A stretch of DNA of 64,000 nucleotides from SB15 sp964639245 (lineage in GTDB: Bacteria; Chloroflexota; Anaerolineae; Aggregatilineales; J027): contig CAZXCU010000003.1 of NCBI GenBank assembly GCA_964639245.1, forward strand, positions 310,001 through 374,000, read 5' to 3'. Below, in pieces: positions 42,055 through 51,540 of the stretch (its first letter is position 1; each line of letters opens with the position of its first letter). The notes beneath the pieces were generated by a model that did no database searches, was not told the origin of the DNA, and worked only from the letters and a program-made list of their open reading frames with translations. Made by a program: the position numbers and the translations under genes.

Positions 42055-42984
42055 TTATTTTAAATACCTGTCGTAAAAACCGATGATGCGCTCCATGAAC
42101 AGCGCATCGCCTTCGCCTTGAAAGGTGTGGCGCTGATTTTCGTAAAAATGACACTCAAATTCTTTTTGCAGCACGAACAATTCATCGCACAACTCCACCG
42201 ACCACGCATAGGGAACCGATTCATCTTCTAAGCCGTGATGGATGCTGAGGGGGGTGGTAATGCCATCCAGATAATAAATCGGGGAAATATGTACCAATTT
42301 TTCGGGAGGGGTGTTGAGTTCGCGTTCGCCGAAATTTCCGCCTGACCATTCCAGAATTTGTGTGTAATTTTTAAGTTCGTTGCCACTCATTGAACCATAC
42401 AGCACCGCTGCGTTGACCTGCTGGGTGACGGTCAGCACCCGGAGCGAAATGCCCCCGCCCATGCTGTGACCCCATAGGCCAATCCGTTCCACGTTCGCCT
42501 GAGGAATTTGCTCTTTGTTGCTTTTCAAAAGGGCAACCAGATTCAAAATGTCCACCGCATACCCTACGCGGAACATGCCATCAGTGTTGTCGATGTCCGA
42601 AGGCCAGTAATCGCGCAAATTGGGATGAATCACCACATAGCCAGCGCGGGTTAAGGCATCGGCGTAACGGGTGGTATAGGCAAGGGTGTTGTAAACGAGT
42701 GGGTCAACATAGCCATGAATCGCAATAATGACGGGGAAAGGCCCTTCACCCGTGGGGATATTTATGAAGCCGTAAATCGTCAGCCCGTCGCTGGGGTAGG
42801 AAATGAGGTAGCGGGTGAAATCGCGCTGCTGCGCCATGATTTCTTCGATTTGAATTGCGCCCTCACCGTAGCGCCGTTCACGCAGCGCCGCAATCGTCAA
42901 CGGGTCGTAATCCGGTTCTGGGGTCTGGGCAAAAACCGTCTGAAAAATCAAAAAAAATGTGAGCAAAACCACGCTGTATTTCAT
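42055..42984 (-). CDS. Secreted alpha/beta hydrolase
   Basis: 309 aa with a signal peptide (MKYSVVLLTFFLIFQTVFAQ). The nucleophile elbow is GHSMGGG, the oxyanion region IIAIHGYVDP, and the late acid/histidine region reads HHGLEDESVPYAWS ... NQRHTFQGEG. It resembles prolyl-oligopeptidase/dienelactone-hydrolase-like enzymes. The ATG at 42984 is chosen, after GAGAG. The substrate could be a peptide or ester and is not determined. Confidence 0.85.
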   Translation of the reverse strand: MKYSVVLLTFFLIFQTVFAQTPEPDYDPLTIAALRERRYGEGAIQIEEIMAQQRDFTRYLISYPSDGLTIYGFINIPTGEGPFPVIIAIHGYVDPLVYNTLAYTTRYADALTRAGYVVIHPNLRDYWPSDIDNTDGMFRVGYAVDILNLVALLKSNKEQIPQANVERIGLWGHSMGGGISLRVLTVTQQVNAAVLYGSMSGNELKNYTQILEWSGGNFGERELNTPPEKLVHISPIYYLDGITTPLSIHHGLEDESVPYAWSVELCDELFVLQKEFECHFYENQRHTFQGEGDALFMERIIGFYDRYLK

Positions 42985-43059
42985 GCACAACTCTCAAAAA
43001 GGGATTTTAACGCTGCTTCATTGTAGGCAAGGTACGCGCAATGAAAAAGGACTTTCAGC

Positions 43060-43734
43060 CTACGACTGGCGGATGCTATGCTGAATAGCCTGTAACTTGA
43101 GCAGCAGCAGCGCACACACAATCACCTGCCACGTCGGAAAAACGATGAAACTTAGCCCTGTCCAAATCGTGGGTTCGAGGGTGGTAAAGAGGCCAAAAAA
43201 GCCTTCCAATACCCCGAATAGCAGGGTGAGGTAGCCCATCCAGCGCGGCAAAATGACACCATCACGCATCCCCAAACCCAAAATAAAGATCACCACCCCA
43301 AAAAGGAGTGTCGCTTGCTGGGAAAGGGCTAAGGTCAGCATCTGCACCGCGTCAATATCGGTTAAGCCGACTTCGCCTTCGCTCAAAATGTACTGGGTGA
43401 TGAGCAAGGTTGCCATCACAAATGTGTAGGCGGTGGCGCTAATGACCGACACCCCTTGCGCCAAGAGTGGGTGACGTTCCGCCAGAAAAATTTGCCGCAA
43501 CCCTAGAATGAAAAATAAAATGAGGGTATAAGGCAGACCGTTAATAATAAATAACGAGAGCGCTACCACGGGCAGGGCTTCGGGCGGGAGGGGATCATCG
43601 GGAATATTGGTGGTGGTGCCGGTTTCGCGGATGCTGTAATTGCCAATCGCAATCAGCAGAATCGAAAAAGTGATGCCCAGCGCACCCAAAATAATCGTGG
43701 TGCGCCAATGGCGGGTCGAAGGTGGGTGGGTCAT
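43060..43734 (-). CDS. Multi-pass membrane protein (DUF4386-like)
   Basis: 224 aa with about six predicted membrane helices. The spacing and the SEGEVGL/RWMGYLTLLFGVLEGFFG segments resemble DUF4386-type bacterial membrane proteins. Its start overlaps the stop of the upstream TolB-like gene by four bases, so the two are coupled. The function is unknown. Confidence 0.65.
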   Translation of the reverse strand: MTHPPSTRHWRTTIILGALGITFSILLIAIGNYSIRETGTTTNIPDDPLPPEALPVVALSLFIINGLPYTLILFFILGLRQIFLAERHPLLAQGVSVISATAYTFVMATLLITQYILSEGEVGLTDIDAVQMLTLALSQQATLLFGVVIFILGLGMRDGVILPRWMGYLTLLFGVLEGFFGLFTTLEPTIWTGLSFIVFPTWQVIVCALLLLKLQAIQHSIRQS

Positions 43735-44732
43735 GCGAATTTTTGCCAGACTTTTTTATTAAAAGATGGGGTTTTGGGGTGCGCTAACACCATTAGAAAA
43801 ATCCCTACCCCGATTAAAATTTCCCCGCGCCATGTTTTTTGCATCACCGACGCGGACGCAGGAAAATTATCGGTATTCAGGGTATAGGTCAAGCGTTGAA
43901 TGTCGCTCCCGTCCGGCAACATCGAATAAATATCCCATGATTCGGTGCGGTAGGCGTGCGACGACCCGAAAATCAAGCGCTGGTCAGCCCATGAGAGGTA
44001 CGATTCATCCAGCGAGGTATAGGTTAAGCGGGTGGTGTCTGTGCCATCGGGATGAATTTTATAAATATCAATATCATTCTGGCGGTCTCCGACGAAAAAA
44101 ATCCATGCGCCGTCCGGCGACCATGCGGGGGAACTGTCCATGCCCTGATTGTCCGTCACCCGTTTGACCTGTGTGCCGTCCGCCCGCATGGTGTAAATTT
44201 CAACATCGCCGCCGTCTCGCCGTGAGGCAAAAGCAATCGATTGGCTGTCGGGTGACCAAGTGATGCCCCAGTCTTCGCCTTTGCTGTCGGTCAAACGCTG
44301 GAGTTCGCTGCCATCCGGGCGCATCCGATAAATTTCCTGATTGCGGTCACGGTCAGAGACAAACGCAATCCATTGTCCGTCCGGCGACCAGACCGCCCCC
44401 CAATCTTGCCCGTCGGAAAAGGTCAAGCGTTGCAAGCCGCGCCCATCAAAACGCATTTTATACAATTCAAGGTCGCCTGTGCGGTTGGAGGTAAAAATGA
44501 TTTCTGGCAGGGTGGGCGACCAACTCGGCGCGAAATCGTTGGCTTTGTGGGTGGTCAGGCGGTGCGGTTGGCTGCCATCCGAACGCATCCGATAAATTTC
44601 ATTGTTGCCCGGCTGGTCGCGCTGGGAGGTGAAGGCAATCCACGCCGGGACAGGGGCTTCGGTACGAATAAGCGATAATAGGCTGCTAAGAATGAGTAGA
44701 CAGCACCCTAAATAACCAAGTAAAATTTTCAT
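43731..44732 (-). CDS. TolB-like beta-propeller protein, membrane anchored
   Basis: 333 aa. The N-terminal hydrophobic segment (about 4-22) is a signal anchor. Five to six propeller blades follow with the unit NQEIYRMRPDGSELQRLTDS and AxWSPDGxWIAFVSDRD, the PD40/TolB type. A second hydrophobic segment lies near 300-315. AAGGGGTG precedes the ATG at 44732. It overlaps the downstream membrane protein gene by four bases, suggesting a common complex. Confidence 0.78.
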   Translation of the reverse strand: MKILLGYLGCCLLILSSLLSLIRTEAPVPAWIAFTSQRDQPGNNEIYRMRSDGSQPHRLTTHKANDFAPSWSPTLPEIIFTSNRTGDLELYKMRFDGRGLQRLTFSDGQDWGAVWSPDGQWIAFVSDRDRNQEIYRMRPDGSELQRLTDSKGEDWGITWSPDSQSIAFASRRDGGDVEIYTMRADGTQVKRVTDNQGMDSSPAWSPDGAWIFFVGDRQNDIDIYKIHPDGTDTTRLTYTSLDESYLSWADQRLIFGSSHAYRTESWDIYSMLPDGSDIQRLTYTLNTDNFPASASVMQKTWRGEILIGVGIFLMVLAHPKTPSFNKKVWQKFA

Positions 44733-44800
44733 ATGCCTACACCCCTTCCATCTCTTCAAACTATAACAAATTTTGAGAACATACTACATTTGGAGGCAGG

Positions 44801-45025
44801 ATGAAAATAATCAATGTTGGTTTCACCCACGACGGTTATTACAAAATTGCCCAAGTTATTGGCGACATTCACCCTGTGATTGAATTTCTCTTTGAGCGCG
44901 GGATGATTCGCTGGTTTGGCGCATTCGAGACGTATGACAAATCCCAAATCGAGACCTATACCGACCATCTGGCTCAAGAAAATCAGCTGGGCAGACAGAT
45001 CGATGATTTTGAGGATTTCGGGTAA
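44801..45025 (+). CDS. Small hypothetical protein
   Basis: 74 aa, acidic C-terminal half, with GGAGG directly upstream of ATG 44801. No family is recognised. It is convergent with the SpoIIAA-like gene at 45027, leaving one base between stop codons. Confidence 0.6.
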   Translation: MKIINVGFTHDGYYKIAQVIGDIHPVIEFLFERGMIRWFGAFETYDKSQIETYTDHLAQENQLGRQIDDFEDFG

Positions 45026-45026
45026 T

Positions 45027-45440
45027 TCATAATTTTTCCTTGAGCCAAGCCACTGCCGCTTCCCGCGTGAAAAAGACCTTGCGCTCTAAGGTCGGATGTA
45101 CCCGCAGCATATCCAATTTGATAAATAGCCGGATTGCCTGCCCGAACATATCTTTTCGGACGATGGCGGCAGAACGGGTTAAATGGGGGGGTAACTGTTT
45201 GGCAATTTCGCGGGCGCGTTGACGGGCATACGGGGTCATCGTGAGATTGGGGGAAGAAACATCATGAATCGCTAAATAGGGGCGGTCAGCAGGCCAACTC
45301 TTCATCGTTGCAAAGCCTGTATCAATCCACGCATCAACAGCATCGCGGGAGGCGCTGGTGAGGGTGTAAACCACAATCTGCCGTTCAAATAGCCATTCAC
45401 GGGTTAGCCCTTGAATAATGATTTCGATGTTCCCCGTCAT
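45027..45440 (-). CDS. SpoIIAA-like fold hypothetical protein
   Basis: 137 aa. The pattern of strands (RQIVVYTLTSA; PYLAIHDVSSPNL), helices and the C-terminal FTREAAVAWLKEKL is that of the SpoIIAA-like (STAS-related) family, and it resembles the protein at 17516. GGGAGG precedes the ATG at 45440. No catalytic residues are evident. Function is unknown. Confidence 0.62.
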   Translation of the reverse strand: MTGNIEIIIQGLTREWLFERQIVVYTLTSASRDAVDAWIDTGFATMKSWPADRPYLAIHDVSSPNLTMTPYARQRAREIAKQLPPHLTRSAAIVRKDMFGQAIRLFIKLDMLRVHPTLERKVFFTREAAVAWLKEKL

Positions 45441-45475
45441 TTGCCTCCCAATCCCCATTTGCCTATACTGAAGCT

Positions 45476-46492
45476 ATGTACCGAAAATTAGTGTCTAATA
45501 ATATTTTTATCATTTTTTTGTGTATTTTGCTGCTCGCGGCAGGTATTTCCATCCGGCAGCAGCAGATGCGTCCTGCGCCTCGCCGTGTGTACCATATTGG
45601 CATTATCTCCGGCGCGTCGATTTTTGACAGTGCCATCGCCGCTTTTCAAGCCGAACTCGCCAGTTTAGGCTATGTTGAGGGGGAAAATCTGCGCTACAGT
45701 GTCACCTTTGCAGAAGGTGATGCCGCGATCATGGCACAAGCTGCCCAGCAATATGTGGAAGCGGATGTCGACTTAATCTTTACGACCACCAATGCTGCCG
45801 CCTTAGCCGCCAAAGATGCCACCCAAGCCTCTGATATTCCGGTGTTGTTTACCTTTGTCGTTGCGCCCGTTGAAACCGAGCTTGTCAAGAGCAAGCGCTA
45901 CCCCGCAAGCAACCTCACTGGCATCGAAAATCCTGTTGCCGAATATGCCCCCAAGCGGCTGGAACTCCTCACCTTGATTGACCCCTCGGTTAAACGTATT
46001 TTTGTGCCGTGTAATCCGACCTATCCCACCGCGATTCCGGTGTTGCAAGCCCTGCGTGTTGCGGCAGACAGCTTGGGGCTTGAACTGGTGGTGCTGCCAG
46101 TGGTTGAACCTTCGGAAATAAGGAACTATCTTGCCGAAAATGACCTAGATCCCCCCTTTGAGGCCATTTTCATCATGCCCGATTTAACCATCCAACTGTC
46201 CGAAGTATGGCAAGCGCTTTTAACTTTTTCCCAAAAACACCGCTTGCCTGTGTTGGCGAATACTCGCGCCCAAGTCGAGGACGGCGCACTCTACAGCTAC
46301 CTTGCCGATAACCAGACCACCGGACAGGACACAGCACGTCTGGCAAAACTGCTTCTTGAAGGGGTTTCGCCTGCCGATATTTCTATTGAATCGGCTGAGG
46401 TTCAGCTTGTTTTTAACCTCAAAGCGGCTGGGATGCTTGGGCTATCTGTATCCGATACCCTTCTGGAACGCGCTCATCTTATTTTACGTTGA
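45476..46492 (+). CDS. ABC-type substrate-binding protein (TrpX/PF04392-like)
   Basis: 338 aa. The N-terminal signal anchor (IFIIFLCILLLAAGISI) has no lipobox cysteine. The core follows the ABC_sub_bind family: HIGIISGASIFDSAIAAFQAELASLGYVEGEN, VDLIFTTTNAAALAAK and IPVLFTFVVAPVETELV. Members bind amino acids or related small molecules. No permease or ATPase genes are nearby; instead a large histidine kinase follows in the same direction after about 90 bases, so it may act as a sensory rather than a transport receptor. That link is inference. Confidence 0.8.
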   Translation: MYRKLVSNNIFIIFLCILLLAAGISIRQQQMRPAPRRVYHIGIISGASIFDSAIAAFQAELASLGYVEGENLRYSVTFAEGDAAIMAQAAQQYVEADVDLIFTTTNAAALAAKDATQASDIPVLFTFVVAPVETELVKSKRYPASNLTGIENPVAEYAPKRLELLTLIDPSVKRIFVPCNPTYPTAIPVLQALRVAADSLGLELVVLPVVEPSEIRNYLAENDLDPPFEAIFIMPDLTIQLSEVWQALLTFSQKHRLPVLANTRAQVEDGALYSYLADNQTTGQDTARLAKLLLEGVSPADISIESAEVQLVFNLKAAGMLGLSVSDTLLERAHLILR

Positions 46493-46585
46493 TACATGAA
46501 ATTTTAATGAAATTGTCTCATTCGCCGCAGCAGATGAAATTCGTGGGGTAAAATAAAGTTACTTTTGCATACCAATAGGCCGCTT

Positions 46586-49489
46586 ATGACTCACCTCGAC
46601 CATGCTCAAACAATCGAATCTTTACAGCGCGAACGCGATATGTTGCGGGCGTTAATTGATTCGCTGCCGGATGGCTTGTACCTCAAAGACTTGGAAGGGC
46701 ATTTTCTGGTTGCCAACAAAGCGGCGTGTGCTAGACGGGGAGTTCACCACGAGGCCGAGTTGCTGGGCAAAACCGATTTTGAGAATATCCCTACCATGAC
46801 CGCCTCCTGCCACAACGAACAGGGGATTCCTATAGGGATTTTGGGGATGGAGCGCCTGCATGAAAATTCGACAGAAGCGCGTTACCGCATTATCACCGAG
46901 CTGATCTCCGATTATGCGTATTGCTGTCGGTTTGAACTGGACGGCAGCATTGTTGGGGAGTGGATCACCGCAGACTCCTATTTCCGTACCACCGGGTATG
47001 CCTTCCAAGAATTGGCAAATTATCGCCTTTACCATCCTGACGATGAGATGCGGTCTCAGCAGGATGTGGAACGGGTGCGGCAAGGAGAAACGGTTGAAAG
47101 TGACTATCGCATCCTCACCAAAAGCGGGGAAGAACGCTGGGTGCATATTCACCGTCAGCCAGTTTGGGACGACCAGCAAAACCGGGTGGTACGTTTTTAT
47201 GGGGTGGCGCAAGACATCACCGAACGCAAACAAGCCGAAGAAGCGCTGCGGCAGAGCGAAGAGCGCTATCGCATGATTTCAGAATTGGTTTCTGATTATG
47301 CGTTTGAGAACACCATTTATCCCGACAACACCTATAAAAATGAGTGGATTCTTGAACAGGCTTTTCAACGGGTGACAGGCTATGAATTTCAGGAAGTCTA
47401 CCGGACAACCCGTCTGTATCAACCGACTGAACTTGCGAGAGTACAGGCGGATATCCAACGCACGCTGCGCGGTGAAGTGGTTGAAAATGAATATCAGATT
47501 GTGACCAAAAGCGGGGAACAGCGCTGGATTTATATTAAGCGCTTTCCGGTGTGGGATGACACTGAAAACCGGGTGGTGCGCTATTATGGGGTGGCACAGG
47601 ACATTACCGAGCGTAAACAAGCCGAAGCTGCTGTACGCCAGAGTGAAGAACGCTACCGGATGATTTCAGAATTGGTTTCTGATTATGCGTTTGAGAACAC
47701 CATTTATCCCGACAACACCTATAAAAATGAGTGGATTCTTGAACAGGCTTTTCAACGGGTGACAGGCTATGAATTTCAGGAAGTCTACCGGACAACCCGT
47801 CTGTATCAACCGACTGAACTTGCGAGAGTACAGGCGGATATCCAACGCACGCTGCGCGGTGAAGTGGTTGAAAATGAATATCAGATTGTGACCAAAAGCG
47901 GGGAACAGCGCTGGATTTATATTAAGCGCTTTCCGGTGTGGGATGACACTGAAAACCGGGTGGTGCGCTATTATGGGGTGGCGCAGGACATTACCGAGCG
48001 CAAACAAGCAGAAGCTGCCTTACGCCAGAGTGAAGAACGCTACCGGATTGTCTCTGAGTTGATTTCCGACTATGCGTATGCCAATAGCTTGACGGCTGAG
48101 GGGGAAATTCTGCCTGAATGGACAACCGACTCTTTTTATCGCTTAACGGGATATACGGCGGGAGAAATTGGTGTAACCTTCAATCTCTATCATCCTGACG
48201 ATGTGGCGTTGGTGCAACAAGACTTTCAGCGTGTCTTGCTGGGAGAAAATACTCGTGGGCAATATCGGATTATCACCAAAAGCGGGGCGGAGCGCTGGGT
48301 GCATATCTATCGCCAGCCTGTCTGGGATGACACCGAAAACCGGGTGGTACGCTTTTATGGGGTGGCGCAAGATATTACCGAACACAAACAGGCTGAGGAA
48401 GCGTTGCGGCAGAGCGAAGAACGCTACCGGATTGTCTCCGAGTTGATTTCCGACTATGCCTATTCCTACTCGGTCACGTCTAACGGTCAAATGGAATATG
48501 AATGGACAACGGACTCCTTTTACCGTTTAACCGGGTATACGCCTGAAGAAATTGGCAACACCTTGCAACTCTATCACCCTGAGGATGAACCTCTAGTGCT
48601 ACAAGATATTCAGCGTACCATTGCCGGGGAAATCACGCAGGGGGAATATCGGATTTTGACCAAAAATGGTGGGGTGCGCTGGGTGCATATCTATCGGATG
48701 CCGGTGTGGGATGACATCCAAAAACGGGTGGTGCGTTTTTACGGGGTCGCACAGGACATCACGGAACGCAAACAAGCTGAACAGCATGAACGAGAATTGG
48801 TCATTCAACAGGAACGCCTGCAATTGCTTGAGGAATTGATGAGCGACCTGTCCCATGATCTCAAAACACCCATTACCACCATCGGAACCTACCTGTATTT
48901 GCTTTTGGTGCAGACCAGCCCGGAAAAACAACGGCAATATGTTCAAAAATTGGTCTTTGAGGTCAACCGCTTAACCCGCATGGTTGATGATATTCTCACC
49001 ATGTCTCGCTTGGACAAAGCGACAGCGCTTCCCCTCATGCCCGTGAATCTCCCGCACCTTGTTGACGAGGTTTTGCTGCGCTATCAACCCCTAGCCCTAG
49101 AGAAAAATATCTCGCTTACCAGTGAGCTAGCCGCGACTTTGCCACCTATTCCGGGACACGAAATTGAACTCAACCGCGTCCTGTCCAACCTCATCGAAAA
49201 TGCTATTCATTACACGCTGGCGGGCGGGGCGGTTGCTGTGCAGGTCAAAAAACAGGACTCCGAAATGGTGATTGAAATTTCTGATACTGGAATTGGCATT
49301 TCTCCCGAAGATTTACCCCACATTTTTGAGCGTTTTTATCGTTCGGACAAAGCCCGCAGTACCGACAAAGGTGGGACAGGGTTGGGGTTGTCCATTGTCA
49401 AAAAAATTGTCGAAACCCATCATGGGCGGATTGAGGTTCAGAGTGAAACAGGGGTCGGCAGTTTTTTTCGGATCTTTTTGCCCATGTAA
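46586..49489 (+). CDS. Multi-PAS sensor histidine kinase
   Basis: 967 aa, no membrane segment. A partial N-terminal PAS (about 20-90) is followed by five PAS-PAC modules of about 129 aa, each ending in VVRFYGVAQDITERKQAE-like text. The kinase core has the H-box SHDLKTPI (His about 757), NLIENAIHYT, DTGIGISPEDLPHIFERFYR and GGTGLGLSIVKKIVE. The start is ATG 46586. PAS modules 3 and 4 are encoded by identical DNA over 323 bases, evidence of a very recent duplication. No response regulator is adjacent. The preceding binding-protein gene may supply the signal. Confidence 0.88.
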   Translation: MTHLDHAQTIESLQRERDMLRALIDSLPDGLYLKDLEGHFLVANKAACARRGVHHEAELLGKTDFENIPTMTASCHNEQGIPIGILGMERLHENSTEARYRIITELISDYAYCCRFELDGSIVGEWITADSYFRTTGYAFQELANYRLYHPDDEMRSQQDVERVRQGETVESDYRILTKSGEERWVHIHRQPVWDDQQNRVVRFYGVAQDITERKQAEEALRQSEERYRMISELVSDYAFENTIYPDNTYKNEWILEQAFQRVTGYEFQEVYRTTRLYQPTELARVQADIQRTLRGEVVENEYQIVTKSGEQRWIYIKRFPVWDDTENRVVRYYGVAQDITERKQAEAAVRQSEERYRMISELVSDYAFENTIYPDNTYKNEWILEQAFQRVTGYEFQEVYRTTRLYQPTELARVQADIQRTLRGEVVENEYQIVTKSGEQRWIYIKRFPVWDDTENRVVRYYGVAQDITERKQAEAALRQSEERYRIVSELISDYAYANSLTAEGEILPEWTTDSFYRLTGYTAGEIGVTFNLYHPDDVALVQQDFQRVLLGENTRGQYRIITKSGAERWVHIYRQPVWDDTENRVVRFYGVAQDITEHKQAEEALRQSEERYRIVSELISDYAYSYSVTSNGQMEYEWTTDSFYRLTGYTPEEIGNTLQLYHPEDEPLVLQDIQRTIAGEITQGEYRILTKNGGVRWVHIYRMPVWDDIQKRVVRFYGVAQDITERKQAEQHERELVIQQERLQLLEELMSDLSHDLKTPITTIGTYLYLLLVQTSPEKQRQYVQKLVFEVNRLTRMVDDILTMSRLDKATALPLMPVNLPHLVDEVLLRYQPLALEKNISLTSELAATLPPIPGHEIELNRVLSNLIENAIHYTLAGGAVAVQVKKQDSEMVIEISDTGIGISPEDLPHIFERFYRSDKARSTDKGGTGLGLSIVKKIVETHHGRIEVQSETGVGSFFRIFLPM
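47273..47982 (+). repeat. Exact internal tandem duplication (two 323-bp identical blocks, 387-bp period)
   Basis: 47273-47595 and 47660-47982 show no difference on reading, with a period of 387 bases (129 codons, one PAS-PAC module). The stretch between them is slightly diverged. Confidence 0.9.
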
Positions 49490-49493
49490 CGGG

Positions 49494-50471
49494 CTATTCC
49501 CCCAAAAATACACCCCGCAGCATGGCACTCAGGCGGGGTTGTTCGCTTTCTAACCACGCGCTGATGTCCTCATAGGTTCGCAGCGCAGCAGTGGCTTGTT
49601 CGTAATTGTTGCCCACAAAAGACAGCACCTTATCCACTTGGGAAGCGACCATCAAGCGCGGAATCAGTTCAATTTCTGCACGGGTCAGCCGAGCAAAACC
49701 CGCGTACCCTTCGACAAAAGCCCGCGCCGTTCCCCAGAACAGTGTTCCCAGATCGTTGGCAACCCATAGCAGCGCGTTGGCAAATTCCAGCGCCCGATAA
49801 TCCGGGTGGGCTTCGCCAAATTCCAACACACTCACCACGCAATCGCCATCGTAACACAGGTTATGCCCATAAAAAGCGCCATGAATGATATGCCAGTGTA
49901 AATCCTGCTCGTGGGGCATCGGCAGGGCATCGCGGTACATTTCGGCAAGGGTCACAAAGCGCCGAAAGCGATGCTTGCTTTCTTTGCTAGCGGAAAGCCC
50001 CAGTTCAAAAGAACTGCGCGGGAAGGGTTTGTGTAAATTCGGTAAAATCCGATGGTGCAAATGATAATCTGAATGGGGATGAGGCATGGGGTGAATCTGT
50101 GACAGCGCCACATGCAGTTCGCCTAAGGCTGCGCCCATACAATAGGCACTGTCGGCATCATTCGGTGTGATGGGTTCGCCGGTAAACTGCGGCACGATGA
50201 CCCATTTTTCGCCATTGGGATGATGGTAAAAGGTCGAACCGCTTTTATCCCGCAGTGGCACCGGAATCCGAAACGACAACCGCGCATGGGACAGCGCCAC
50301 CAGCAGCCAATGGTGATAGTAATGTTTTGCTAAAGCGGTCTCTGCGGGGAGGATGGTCAAACGATAGCGGCCTGCTTCAGACACCACATGATAAAGATGT
50401 GGGGCTGCCGTTTCAATGGTCAGAAGCGGCGGGAGATTATAAGCAGTGGTGAGGACATCGGATAAATTCAA
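49494..50471 (-). CDS. APH/choline-kinase-fold protein lacking catalytic aspartates
   Basis: 325 aa, with the fold of aminoglycoside phosphotransferase/homoserine kinase II proteins. The Brenner-type motif that normally reads HGD-(x)4-N is HGAFYGHN (H197, A199, N204), and the following DFD metal motif is LEFGEA (E217). The catalytic Asp is therefore Ala and the metal Asp is Glu. It may be a pseudokinase or bind ligands only. The start is TTG at 50471; no better start with a ribosome site was seen. Confidence 0.65.
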   Translation of the reverse strand: MNLSDVLTTAYNLPPLLTIETAAPHLYHVVSEAGRYRLTILPAETALAKHYYHHWLLVALSHARLSFRIPVPLRDKSGSTFYHHPNGEKWVIVPQFTGEPITPNDADSAYCMGAALGELHVALSQIHPMPHPHSDYHLHHRILPNLHKPFPRSSFELGLSASKESKHRFRRFVTLAEMYRDALPMPHEQDLHWHIIHGAFYGHNLCYDGDCVVSVLEFGEAHPDYRALEFANALLWVANDLGTLFWGTARAFVEGYAGFARLTRAEIELIPRLMVASQVDKVLSFVGNNYEQATAALRTYEDISAWLESEQPRLSAMLRGVFLGE

Positions 50472-50560
50472 TTCGTTTTATCGTATCAACTATGACACTA
50501 GAATATCCGTAAACTGACAACCTTAGGAATAGAAAATAAAAAAAATTTAATATTTTCCGC

Positions 50561-51460
50561 TTAATTTAATTCATATTTTTGCAAGCGGGCATGAAATTTG
50601 CTTAAGACGGGATAGCCATAGTCTTGAAAATGCCCTTTGACCCGTTCCGCGTCAATTTCAGCCGCCGAACGTTCGCTCCGTGAGTCTTCCAAGATAAATT
50701 TGCGTTCCTTGCGGCGGCGCTCCCATGCTTCCAACCCGTTGCCGATTGTACCACCGAGCAAAACTTCCATCAGTTTTTGTACCATGCGGCCTAGTCCGCC
50801 GGGTTCATGTGGGGTGGTCTGATGAAAGCTGCCTTGTGCGTTGGGCAGATACCGCTTTGTCCACGGATTCATCTGGAGTAACTGCTCATACAACCCATGA
50901 CCACTTATGGGAATCATCTGGGTCACTTCATGGGCGGTGAACATATCTTGACGTTGTTGCAGCAGCATGGTTTCACTCAACACGTAATTGGGGCAAAGTT
51001 CCACCCCCCACAATCGCGCTACCCGCACCATCATCACCGCAAACAAGCGTGTCAACCACACCCGACCAGAACGAGTGACAATCATATAATCAAAATCTTC
51101 GTCTTTGTGTTGGGCATTTCGCATGGAAAGCGCCCCGGTCAAGGCCACCATTTTGACAAACGGGAGATAGGCCAGCAGTCGTCCATAGCGCAACGCCCGT
51201 TCCCAGAGTTCTGTCGAAATCTGCTCCCGATGGTAACGCAAATCTGCCGCTTCTTTCCGCAACGCATAGTAGCCATTGACCGGAATGACATACTGCGCCA
51301 ACCAAGCCGAATTTTTCAAGGTGCTGGTAATGACTTCCAGCGACGCGGGATGTTCCAGCAGGTAGTGGTGAATTTCCGTGTTGGTCATGGGGAAATCAAA
51401 CACATCACCGTAGAGCAGGGTTTTTAAAATCGCAATTTCAGTTGAAGTTGGGTTTTCCAT
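50561..51460 (-). CDS. Nucleotidyltransferase-like protein
   Basis: 299 aa. A winged-helix-like N-terminus (about 1-85) is followed by a nucleotidyltransferase-type motif MVALTGALSMRNAQHKDEDFDYMIV, in which the G-[SA]-x-N ... D-x-D pattern recalls the Pol-beta superfamily. The remaining C-terminal half is helical and basic. Relatives of this layout are annotated only as hypothetical nucleotidyltransferases. The target is unknown. Confidence 0.55.
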   Translation of the reverse strand: MENPTSTEIAILKTLLYGDVFDFPMTNTEIHHYLLEHPASLEVITSTLKNSAWLAQYVIPVNGYYALRKEAADLRYHREQISTELWERALRYGRLLAYLPFVKMVALTGALSMRNAQHKDEDFDYMIVTRSGRVWLTRLFAVMMVRVARLWGVELCPNYVLSETMLLQQRQDMFTAHEVTQMIPISGHGLYEQLLQMNPWTKRYLPNAQGSFHQTTPHEPGGLGRMVQKLMEVLLGGTIGNGLEAWERRRKERKFILEDSRSERSAAEIDAERVKGHFQDYGYPVLSKFHARLQKYELN

Positions 51461-51540
51461 ATGCTTAAGGATAGCGATAAGCCCAAAATCTGCAAAAATC
51501 TTTATACTATTTTATAGGGATGAGATAAAGGAAACAGCGC

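Noticed and set aside
46586..49489. Kinase as a hybrid with a receiver domain
   Set aside because: The chain ends right after the HATPase domain; no receiver motif (acidic pair, D, K) is present.
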